From Caldifarciminota bacterium UBA6260 (GTDB lineage Bacteria; Hydrothermota; 32-111): a stretch of DNA of 17,634 nucleotides. The stretch's first letter is position 1. Every line of letters begins with the position of its first letter. Shown here in pieces: positions 1-6,839 of the stretch. A program made the translations under genes and the position numbers. The DNA lies in the NCBI GenBank assembly GCA_002441125.1, contig DJVI01000020.1:12091-29724 (forward strand), read 5' to 3'. The notes beneath the pieces were generated by a model. That model was not told where the DNA came from. It was given only the letters and a program-made list of their open reading frames with translations, and ran no database searches.

Positions 1-39
1 TCACGCCGGAGGTCGCGAGTTCGAGTCTCGTCGCTCCCG
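1..39 (+). tRNA. tRNA-Asp (GTC), 3' part only
   Basis: The window opens inside the anticodon loop. Bases 1-4 (TCAC) are the end of a CTGTCAC-type loop, 5-9 (GCCGG) the 3' anticodon stem, and 10-14 (AGGTC) the variable loop. The T arm is 15-31: stem GCGAG/CTCGT with loop TTCGAGT. The acceptor 3' strand is 32-38 (CGCTCCC) and the discriminator is G39. Anticodon bases TC followed by AC, together with G73, fit tRNA-Asp(GTC). The first anticodon base lies outside the window, so identity is inferred. CCA is not encoded; a T-run (40-45) follows directly and may end transcription. Confidence 0.85.
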
Positions 40-88
40 TTTTTTATAAAGTTTAAGTAATAAACTTAAAATTCATAATCAACTTTAC

Positions 89-538
89 TTAAATCGCTTC
101 ATCTATAGCAACAAGACCATATCCTTGGTCCATGTCGCTTTTAACTTCACACTCGAAAACTTTTATTACCCTTAAAAGGTAATATGCAAGTGTAACCAAA
201 GCAAAATGTGAAATTTTCTCGATTCTTATTTCAGATGATTCATGAAAATTATTGTATTCCACTTTTATTTCAAGTTTCTCAGGTATTCCCTGCAAAAATT
301 TGATTTTATCATCAACTGGTTCATGTTTTAAAATTCCTTCTATTGCTCTTAAGATTTTTTCTTCAAATGTATCATTGTAGAATGTATATTGACACGAATT
401 CAATCCAAATTTTATCTTTCCTCCATGTTTTATTTTTTCTTTCTTAGTTTTTATCTTTTGTTCTTTAAAAATATTCTTTAAGTCGATTATAATTGAAAAA
501 TTTTTTCCATCGGAAAGTTTTGAGATGTTTTTTTTCAT
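89..538 (-). CDS. Unrecognised 149-aa protein, last gene of the MoxR/VWA unit
   Basis: I do not recognise this family. The protein is rich in Lys, Glu and Ile, has no signal peptide and is probably cytoplasmic. The only clearly hydrophobic stretch is a short one at about residues 112-123 (HFALVTLAYYLL), more likely a buried helix than a membrane span. The C-terminus ends MDQGYGLVAIDEAI, which looks like a defined tail. The start is well supported: GGAGG sits about 5 nt upstream of the ATG and overlaps the stop region of the preceding VWA gene, with only 11 nt between the genes. It is therefore very likely co-translated with the MoxR/VWA genes and could be an accessory subunit. That role is inference from position only. 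Confidence 0.75.
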   Translation of the reverse strand: MKKNISKLSDGKNFSIIIDLKNIFKEQKIKTKKEKIKHGGKIKFGLNSCQYTFYNDTFEEKILRAIEGILKHEPVDDKIKFLQGIPEKLEIKVEYNNFHESSEIRIEKISHFALVTLAYYLLRVIKVFECEVKSDMDQGYGLVAIDEAI

Positions 539-549
539 TTTTCCTCCTT

Positions 550-1836
550 TTAGTTTATTTTAAGAAAAAGGTATTTACAAGAAAATTGTTTAATTTTGTT
601 TTCAGAATGTTTTCTTGTAATGATAGAAAATATTTGAATATTTTTTTCTTTTATTTTAAGAATAAGGTCATAAGAAGGATAAGATATTAAACCATCGCTT
701 ATAATAAGTACATTTTTGTAATTGTTATCAATTATATGTTTCAAAACAGCATCGATACTGGTCATATTGTTTGTTACAACGATTCCTTTTAAAAAATCAT
801 CAAAATTAATTTTTTCAACTGTTGAACTGAACTGAAAAATTTCTATAAAATAAAAATCTTTTAAATGTGAGATCAGTTTAACAATAAATGGATAGGTTTT
901 TAAAAATGAACCAGAAACATCGATGTAAATCGAAAGGTCCTTTTTTATAAAATCTTCGTTGAAAATTTTATTTTCGTAGAGTAATTTTTCAACATTATAA
1001 AAATTGAAAAGTATATCTTTTCTTGAGATATGATCGATCACATTATAAAAAATATTCTGTTCAATTGTTTTGGAAGCGAAATTTTCACCTTCTGATAACA
1101 TACTGTTTATAAATTTAAAAAATTCATTGAAGTTTTTATTGCCTTCTTTCCAGTCAGATTTTTCTAATCTCAGATTTATTATTTTATCAAAAGGTCTGTT
1201 TGAATAACCTTTTTTTTCATGGGAACCCAAAAAGATAGGATATTGATCTCCAAAAATTTCAATAAAATCTTTTAAACTATAAAATGCTTCGGTTTCTGAA
1301 ATTTTTAGATCCCACATTTTTATGTATAGATCAAGAAGAAATTCAGAATCAAATTCATCTATACCTTTTTCTAATAACAATTTTTTTAAACTTTCCTTTT
1401 TTTTGTGAAAATCATAAAGAAGTGGTGGATAAAGCAGAAACGAAGGAAAACTTGATAAGTTGTATAATTTTCCAAATATTGTAAGATATTTTGTAAATGG
1501 GAGATTTTTGATTAACAGTGAGTTGATGGTTATATCAAGAACAATATTCACAGTAACTCTTTCTTGTTCTGTAAGATTCGTAGAAAAAATTTTATTGAGA
1601 TCACCGAATTTTAAATGTGAGAGTTCATGGTGTAATACAAATTCGATATCAAATAAATTTAAATTGTATTTTTCAATAAAATTCTTATTCACCATCAATA
1701 AAAAATCATTTTGATTTCTTTTTACACAGGCGGTTGGAGTTTCATTAGAAAATAGGAAGGTAATTTTACCAGAAAATTGCTCAAAGTTTTTATTTAAAAT
1801 ATAAGAGAATATTTTTTTTATACTTTTACTGGACAT
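550..1836 (-). CDS. DUF2201-like protein: HExxH metallopeptidase motif plus C-terminal VWA domain
   Basis: This is a 428-aa protein counted from ATG 1836. That start has AGAGG 6 nt upstream and lies 10 nt after the preceding stop. An in-frame ATG at 1899 would add 21 residues, but it overlaps the previous gene by 53 nt and has a poor ribosome site. The N-terminal half carries HELSH at residues 70-74 followed by FGD, a zinc-metallopeptidase-type motif. The C-terminal ~125 residues form a von Willebrand A-like domain with a complete MIDAS: DVSGS at 306-310, T359, and ISDG around D381. This architecture matches the DUF2201 family (putative metallopeptidase plus VWA-like domain), which is usually encoded beside a MoxR ATPase. 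That is the case here, two genes upstream. In such pairs the AAA+ protein is thought to remodel or load targets bound by the VWA partner. The substrate is unknown, and actual proteolysis is unproven. Confidence 0.85.
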   Translation of the reverse strand: MSSKSIKKIFSYILNKNFEQFSGKITFLFSNETPTACVKRNQNDFLLMVNKNFIEKYNLNLFDIEFVLHHELSHLKFGDLNKIFSTNLTEQERVTVNIVLDITINSLLIKNLPFTKYLTIFGKLYNLSSFPSFLLYPPLLYDFHKKKESLKKLLLEKGIDEFDSEFLLDLYIKMWDLKISETEAFYSLKDFIEIFGDQYPIFLGSHEKKGYSNRPFDKIINLRLEKSDWKEGNKNFNEFFKFINSMLSEGENFASKTIEQNIFYNVIDHISRKDILFNFYNVEKLLYENKIFNEDFIKKDLSIYIDVSGSFLKTYPFIVKLISHLKDFYFIEIFQFSSTVEKINFDDFLKGIVVTNNMTSIDAVLKHIIDNNYKNVLIISDGLISYPSYDLILKIKEKNIQIFSIITRKHSENKIKQFSCKYLFLKIN

Positions 1837-1846
1837 AAAAACCTCT

Positions 1847-2881
1847 TTAAATCTTTTTTTGAAACTGTATGGTTTCTCCCAAACAAATATATTTACCATT
1901 TTTTCTTAATTTTTCATAAAAAATGTCGAAAGAAGGATCTTTTTCAGAGTTAAAAAAATATCCAGAACCCGAATGTATAAGAATCGAATATGCTTGTTCA
2001 ACATCCGTTATTAGTTTTGTGTTATCGAGTTTTTCTTCAACATATTGTGGGAATGGATCAAAAAATACAAAATAAAAATTTTTTTCAAGTTTAGGTTTTA
2101 TTATTTTTTTATTCTGATGTAATCTATCAAACTCTTCTTTTTCAGGAATTTTGACTATATACTTAATTTTAACATTTAACATGTTAAAATAGTTTTCGAT
2201 GAAATTTTGCCTTCCGAGAAAACCATATTTTTCAAATTCTTCCTGTATTTTTTCAGGAAGTTCGTTGGCATTTTTGACTGAAAAAAAATCTTTAAAATTA
2301 TAGCAGAAAGTTTTTTTCGATTTTTCATTTTTTTGTGTAGGAATTAGAAACAAAGTATTGAAAAATCTTAACTTCAAATCTTTACAATACTTTTCAGTCA
2401 AACTATATGAAAATGTTACATTATAATCTGGGTCGTCATAAAAATTGTAAGGATCTATTGATTCTTTTTTTAAAAAAAATATATCATCTTTGTAGTTCAT
2501 AAAAAATTTTCTGTGTAACATTCCATAATTTGCGAATTTGATTTTATTCCTTATAGAATGATAAGATTTTTTTATTTGATATGATTCATTTTCGATCTGA
2601 CTTAAAATTAATGATTTGTTTTCGATGTAGTAAAAACTATTTTGTGATTTTAAAAAATTTTTTAAACCCGATATGGAAGAATAAGACAAAATTCCGTATT
2701 TTGTAGATCCATTCGATAGGTTCAATTTAAAAAGTTTAAAGATTTCGTTTTTTTCTTCAAAAAGAAACTTTTCAAGATTATTGAAGCATTCAACAAAAGG
2801 GTACTCAACATTTATTTTCTCACAAAAACTTGTTTTATGTTCTTTAAAATCGAATAACAATTTAAATCCATTAACAAACAT
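1847..2881 (-). CDS. Unrecognised 344-aa protein between MoxR ATPase and VWA protein
   Basis: No domain is recognised. The ATG at 2881 has a strong GGAGGT about 5 nt upstream and overlaps the end of the moxR-like gene by 11 nt, so translation is probably coupled. The protein lacks a signal peptide or clear membrane segment. It is rich in aromatic residues (Phe, Tyr) and Lys. The C-terminal ~80 residues look like an alpha/beta fold, with strands such as NFYFVFFDPFPQ, then an acidic helix and SILIHSGSGYFF. Position between a MoxR ATPase and a VWA protein suggests the third subunit of the complex, comparable to the variable partners of MoxR-vWA ternary conflict systems (VMAPs). It could also be a structural adaptor. 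Function is inferred from context only. Confidence 0.8.
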   Translation of the reverse strand: MFVNGFKLLFDFKEHKTSFCEKINVEYPFVECFNNLEKFLFEEKNEIFKLFKLNLSNGSTKYGILSYSSISGLKNFLKSQNSFYYIENKSLILSQIENESYQIKKSYHSIRNKIKFANYGMLHRKFFMNYKDDIFFLKKESIDPYNFYDDPDYNVTFSYSLTEKYCKDLKLRFFNTLFLIPTQKNEKSKKTFCYNFKDFFSVKNANELPEKIQEEFEKYGFLGRQNFIENYFNMLNVKIKYIVKIPEKEEFDRLHQNKKIIKPKLEKNFYFVFFDPFPQYVEEKLDNTKLITDVEQAYSILIHSGSGYFFNSEKDPSFDIFYEKLRKNGKYICLGETIQFQKKI

Positions 2882-4271
2882 AGTTTACCTCCATAGATTT
2901 TAGTGCAATATAATAGAGTTCCAAAATATCGTTATCATTTTGAAGATCAAGATGGCTTAATAAAGTAACAAGAAAGTAATTGATTTTATACTTCTCTTTC
3001 TGGTTCAATACAATAAGTATTTTTAAAAAATTTATTTGATTAGGAAACAAAAAAGGTTTTTGAACCATTTGAAACATTTCCACTATTTTTTCATTTCCAT
3101 TAGCTACCTCATTTTCAACAAAATTTTCAAGGAAAAAAGAGATCTGATAAATTTCAAGAATTTTTTCAACATCTTTTTCGTTTTTTAACTCCTGATAATA
3201 TTCAAGAAGTTTTAGAAAGAATTCATCTTTTTCTTCATTTTGAAGGATATTATAATTTGAAGCAAATTCATTTAATGTAGAGAAGATATTTTTTTTGTTG
3301 AAAAAATAATATTTAATTTTTTTATCGATTAAAATATCTGTGCTCTTTTTAATACAGATTTTTATTTTTTCTTTTTCATTTTTATCAAACGAAGGGATTG
3401 TATATAAAGTGATCAAGTTCAAAATATTTTTGATCTGTTTATCTTTAAAATCGTTGTCATAAACGGATATTGCACTATGAATATTTCTAAAGATCATTCC
3501 AGCGCGCCTGCCATCTATTTCGATATTTTCTTCTAATAGCAATTTGATTAAAATCTGAACGAAATTTGTTGAGATATCATAATGTTTTTTATTATAAAAA
3601 TCGTTTTTTATTTTGTTAGTTATATTTTCTAAATTCTTTTTAAAATTGGAGTTTTTAAATTCTGGTCTACTTCTTATAAATCCTCTGGCATCATCTGAAT
3701 GTATAGTAGTTATAATATTTTTTATGGTCTCATCATCCATATATTTTAAATCGGGTATTTCTACGATCATCGAAAATCTTCCTAAAAGTGCTTTGTCGAT
3801 TTCAAATGTACCAACATAATTTTGGGGATTCATAGCAGCAAAAACGTATTTAAGGTTTTTGATTTCCAAACCCATAATTTTCCTTGATCTTATAATCTCA
3901 AGCCATTTGCTTTGAGTTTGAAAATTAGCTCTTGAAATTTCATCGATAAGAATAAATTCTTTATCCCATATTGAAATGGGAGTGCTTATATACTCTATTT
4001 TTTCCTTTCTGAGTGAATTAGGATTTGGAAATCCCAAAATATCTTCAAATAGGGCTTTTGAAGCATCATAACAATGATATTTTAAAGAAAGAGTTTCGGC
4101 AATTCTTTTACATAGAATCGTTTTTGCAGTTCCATGAGTTCCAACGAAAAGTAATGGATCTTGTGTTGCTAAAGTAATTATTATTGGTAGTTCCAGATTC
4201 GAATAACCAAAAATTCCAAGTTCCTCAAGAAAACCTGAAATGTTGTAAGACATCTGTACATACGTTTCCAT
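2871..4271 (-). CDS. MoxR-type AAA+ ATPase
   Basis: A 466-aa cytoplasmic AAA+ ATPase of the MoxR/AAA_5 kind. Visible motifs in order: Walker A GTHGTAKT at 44-51, Walker B FILIDE at 106-111, sensor 1 Asn in AAMNP at about N148, and GRF at 164-166 with the likely arginine finger. The N-terminus is short, as is usual for MoxR proteins. The lid and a long helical C-terminal region (about 200-466) are poorly conserved and Lys-rich. MoxR ATPases form rings that use ATP to remodel partners recognised by VWA-domain proteins. A VWA/metallopeptidase gene lies two genes downstream in the same unit. The ATG has a strong GGGAGG ribosome site and its own consensus-like promoter upstream (4325-4352). All ATPase motifs are intact, so it should be active. 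Its substrate is not evident. Confidence 0.93.
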   Translation of the reverse strand: METYVQMSYNISGFLEELGIFGYSNLELPIIITLATQDPLLFVGTHGTAKTILCKRIAETLSLKYHCYDASKALFEDILGFPNPNSLRKEKIEYISTPISIWDKEFILIDEISRANFQTQSKWLEIIRSRKIMGLEIKNLKYVFAAMNPQNYVGTFEIDKALLGRFSMIVEIPDLKYMDDETIKNIITTIHSDDARGFIRSRPEFKNSNFKKNLENITNKIKNDFYNKKHYDISTNFVQILIKLLLEENIEIDGRRAGMIFRNIHSAISVYDNDFKDKQIKNILNLITLYTIPSFDKNEKEKIKICIKKSTDILIDKKIKYYFFNKKNIFSTLNEFASNYNILQNEEKDEFFLKLLEYYQELKNEKDVEKILEIYQISFFLENFVENEVANGNEKIVEMFQMVQKPFLFPNQINFLKILIVLNQKEKYKINYFLVTLLSHLDLQNDNDILELYYIALKSMEVNYVC

Positions 4272-4324
4272 TATAACCTCCCTTTTTGTTTATCTGTTGT
4301 TGTGTGCTTTCTACAATCAATAAT

Positions 4325-4352
4325 ATTATATCATAAAATTCAAATAAGTCAA
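4325..4352 (-). promoter_or_regulatory. Sigma70-type promoter of the moxR unit
   Basis: Read on the minus strand: -35 TTGACT (4352-4347), 16-nt spacer, -10 TATAAT (4330-4325). The predicted start is near 4318, leaving a leader of about 47 nt that includes the GGGAGG site of the moxR-like gene. The spacer contains TTTGAAT followed by TTA, also present in the hsdS-like promoter at 6620-6648. Confidence 0.75.
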
Positions 4353-4506
4353 TATGAATATTAAAATATTCTAAAAGAATGTTTTATAATTTAAAATATA
4401 TCTAACTAATTTCTGGTAAAAATAAACTTTTAAATATTAATATAGATACATTCAGTTCTTTATTTTTTATTTCGTCTTAAAATGGAAGGATGTACTGGTC
4501 CTTTAT

Positions 4507-5973
4507 TTATTTCAATTTTTTTATTTTTATCAAAAATTCATTCAATCTTTTTTGAAATTCTTCTGTCGTTCCATTTAACCTTTTAGCAATTTCTTCTAAT
4601 GCTTCATTGTAATCTTGAGGCAGATAAGAAAGATATTTAAATACATTAAAGTTGTAATCATTCTCTTTTATATCTTCATTCTTTTTTTGAACCATTGCGT
4701 ACTCTATATCTTTTAATATATCAAGATTCTCATTCAATATATTTTTATCTTCACTTTTATTTTTCTGTAACAATTTAGTAACCACCCTTTCAAGATCAAC
4801 GAATGTCACCTTTTTGTTTTTCTCTCTGTTTTTGTCAACAAGAACTATAACCGGATCATACCCAACAGGTGATTTTAAAAAACCATATATAGATATAACT
4901 TCATCAAGATAATTGTTTTCGACTAAAAATTTTCTCACTTCCTTTTTACTTCCAGAAACGGTTAGAAAATTGTAGTTCGTAAGCAGAATAAGAACCCCTT
5001 TTTCATTTAAACAATCAAGAAGAAACGAATATATTATATCTTTTGAATCCAAATAAAGTTTTAAATCAGTTTCAATTTTTTCTTTTAACTTTCGATATTG
5101 TTCTTCATCTATATCATATTTTTCATCAATCAAATCAACAAAAACAATGTCATATCTTTTTAAATCTTCTTTTTCATCTTTAAAAAAATCAATAAACCAC
5201 GGTTCTTTCTTTGCTCTGATTTCAACATTGTAAATTCCATTCAAGAAAAGTTTTAGCATTATCAAAGCAGGTGTTTCACCCCAAAAATCATTGCAATAAA
5301 TTTTTACAGTACTTTTTTTGTTAGCAATTTTTAGTATTATATCAAAATAGAACTCACCTCTTTTAAAATAGGGAATGTAAAAAGACAAATCTTCTCTATT
5401 TTTTACCTTTTGTTCTATATATCTACTTAAATAATTTAATACTTCATTAGTATTTTCTCTATATTTTAACCCATTTATTCGATAGTAAAAATGCTGCTGA
5501 TGATCGATTATCTCTTTAACAAATAAGTTAAATGTATTTTTTTGATTTAAAAATGAATCCTTGTTTAACTCCTCAATGAAATCGATTAAAATTTTTTCTC
5601 TTGATTTTAAAGAAAATCTTTTGTCAACAGGAACTCTTCGATGTTTTTGCTCAGAATAATTTTCAAGAAAGGAAAAAACGGATAAATTTTCATTATTTTT
5701 AGCTAAATTTTCGAAAATTTTATCGATAAAAATTCCTACATCTTCTTTTATTTCAGAAAGATTTTTCCATGAAAAACCCTCATTTAAAATGATAAATTTT
5801 TTGATATCTTCTTCATTCAAGTAAACATATTTTATGAACAAAAGTTTTAAAAAATCTGAACCGAGATTCGTTAAAAGCGAAAATCTTGATTTGTTAACCT
5901 TTCTAAGGATTTTTTTATATTTTTTTAGACACTCTATTTTCAATTTTTGAGTATTAAAATTTTTATTTCTCAT
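4507..5973 (-). CDS. HsdM-like protein, catalytic methyltransferase motifs missing
   Basis: A 488-aa protein about the length of type I DNA methyltransferase subunits and resembling them at several points. The N-terminal helical segment has LGSDFLKLLFIKYVY (about 37-51). GEFY at 206-209 sits where GxFYTP is expected. The stretch 224-252 (IYCND, then TPALIMLKLFLNGI) resembles the HsdM segment around its second strand. A post-catalytic block at about 321-380 (LNEKGVLILLTNYNFL, then VRKFLVENNYLDEVI, PVIVLVD) follows the HsdM pattern. However, the S-adenosylmethionine motif DPxxGSG is not found, and the catalytic NPPF/Y is replaced by a segment around VFVDL (277-281). I infer it no longer methylates and acts as a scaffold or DNA-binding partner. 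It overlaps the HsdS-like gene by 11 nt. Homology is inferred by eye and is remote. Confidence 0.65.
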   Translation of the reverse strand: MRNKNFNTQKLKIECLKKYKKILRKVNKSRFSLLTNLGSDFLKLLFIKYVYLNEEDIKKFIILNEGFSWKNLSEIKEDVGIFIDKIFENLAKNNENLSVFSFLENYSEQKHRRVPVDKRFSLKSREKILIDFIEELNKDSFLNQKNTFNLFVKEIIDHQQHFYYRINGLKYRENTNEVLNYLSRYIEQKVKNREDLSFYIPYFKRGEFYFDIILKIANKKSTVKIYCNDFWGETPALIMLKLFLNGIYNVEIRAKKEPWFIDFFKDEKEDLKRYDIVFVDLIDEKYDIDEEQYRKLKEKIETDLKLYLDSKDIIYSFLLDCLNEKGVLILLTNYNFLTVSGSKKEVRKFLVENNYLDEVISIYGFLKSPVGYDPVIVLVDKNREKNKKVTFVDLERVVTKLLQKNKSEDKNILNENLDILKDIEYAMVQKKNEDIKENDYNFNVFKYLSYLPQDYNEALEEIAKRLNGTTEEFQKRLNEFLIKIKKLK

Positions 5974-6583
5974 CTTTATTTAAAATTTTCATAATATAAT
6001 ATGACATTTTATCAAGATCAGCTGATATATTTTTTGCTATGCTTTTAATTATTTTATAGTCGTTCAACAATCCTGATAAACTGACTAATTCCTTAGGATT
6101 TAAGATTGGTACTTTGAGTTCCTCGACACTTTCCTTAGTTAATCTGATAGAATTTTTTGAAGAAAAAGATAATTTCATCAATTCATAGAAACCCTTTTCA
6201 CTTCTTAAATAAAATTCGAAAATTTCGGGAGTGATAAATTCATCAAGTAAACTGACAGCGATCATATTTGATGTTATGAGGTAACCTGCACGTTCTTCAT
6301 CGACTATTGCAACTTTTAAAGCTGTACCACGGGAGTTAAAAATTACATCTTTTTCCTTTACAGTATACTTTAATATCTCTCTTTGAGAAAAAATTTTTAA
6401 TCTTTTAAAATCGCCAACAAAGAACCCATCCTCTGTTATATTGGAGATATTTATTAGGGGGATATAAAGCGTAATCTTTTTTTCTGAATCGTTTTGATCA
6501 ATCTCGGTTTTATCAAGATAATTTTTTACATTTAGTCCAACATATATTTCTTTAGCAACCTCTTTTAATTTACTGTAGATCAT
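5963..6583 (-). CDS. HsdS-like specificity protein with a single target recognition domain
   Basis: A 206-aa protein counted from ATG 6583; a TTG at 6589 is an alternative start, and neither has a good ribosome site. The pattern is that of one half of a type I restriction specificity subunit. The N-terminal TRD contains LYIPLINISNI (about 43-53) and KDVIFNSRGTALKVAIVDEE (about 97-116). LRSEKGFYELMKL and then LTKESVEELKVPILNPKEL follow, the usual end of an HsdS half. A short coiled helix closes the protein. Full HsdS proteins have two TRDs and about 400 residues; half-size ones can dimerise and read a palindromic target. It is first in the unit, overlapping the HsdM-like gene by 11 nt. No HsdR is present. 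It likely supplies DNA sequence recognition to its HsdM-like partner. Confidence 0.75.
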   Translation of the reverse strand: MIYSKLKEVAKEIYVGLNVKNYLDKTEIDQNDSEKKITLYIPLINISNITEDGFFVGDFKRLKIFSQREILKYTVKEKDVIFNSRGTALKVAIVDEERAGYLITSNMIAVSLLDEFITPEIFEFYLRSEKGFYELMKLSFSSKNSIRLTKESVEELKVPILNPKELVSLSGLLNDYKIIKSIAKNISADLDKMSYYIMKILNKDEK

Positions 6584-6619
6584 AATCAAATTTAGATTTA
6601 TTCTCTTTTTTTTAATTTT

Positions 6620-6648
6620 ATAATATTTTAATATTCAAATTGTGTCAA
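6620..6648 (-). promoter_or_regulatory. Sigma70-type promoter of the hsdS-hsdM-like unit
   Basis: Read on the minus strand: a perfect -35 TTGACA (6648-6643), 17-nt spacer, -10 TATTAT (6625-6620). The start should lie near 6613, about 30 nt before ATG 6583. It is divergent from the promoter at 6804-6831. The spacer holds ATTTGAAT and TTA, very similar to the moxR promoter spacer. Confidence 0.75.
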
Positions 6649-6803
6649 GAATTATTTATATTAAAATATTAGAGATTTTAAGATATTTTCTACTTTTTAT
6701 TAATTCTAAGATGTAAACAGAATAAATATTTATGAAATTAAAGAATCGTAAATATAAACCAATTCCGTTGAAATAAACAGGATGCTACATTTCTAAATTT
6801 AAC

Positions 6804-6831
6804 TTGAATAAAATTTTTATGTTAGTATAAT
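6804..6831 (+). promoter_or_regulatory. Promoter of the phosphodiesterase-glycosyltransferase operon (leaderless)
   Basis: -35 TTGAAT (6804-6809), 16-nt spacer, -10 TATAAT (6826-6831). The ATG of the first gene starts at 6840, only 8 nt after the -10 box, so transcription should begin at or within a few bases of the start codon. No Shine-Dalgarno sequence is present between them. Confidence 0.7.
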
Positions 6832-6839
6832 GTAAAATT

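Noticed and set aside
1..39. tRNA-Asp 3' end as attachment site of an island carrying 89-6583
   Set aside because: I looked for a second copy of the tRNA 3' end (GTCTCGTCGCTCCCG) in the window and saw none. No integrase gene is present.
49..67. AAGTTTA/TAAACTT hairpin between tRNA-Asp and the 149-aa gene as a terminator
   Set aside because: It is a 7-bp stem of only A-T apart from one G-C pair, with no T-run after it on either strand.
1837..1899. Longer start (ATG 1899) for the VWA/metallopeptidase protein
   Set aside because: It overlaps the previous gene by 53 nt and lacks a good ribosome site, whereas ATG 1836 has AGAGG at 6 nt.
4486..4503. Hairpin AAGGA/TCCTT after the HsdM-like gene as a terminator
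   Set aside because: It has only 5 bp with an 8-nt loop and no U-run on the transcribed strand. It may slow but probably does not end transcription.
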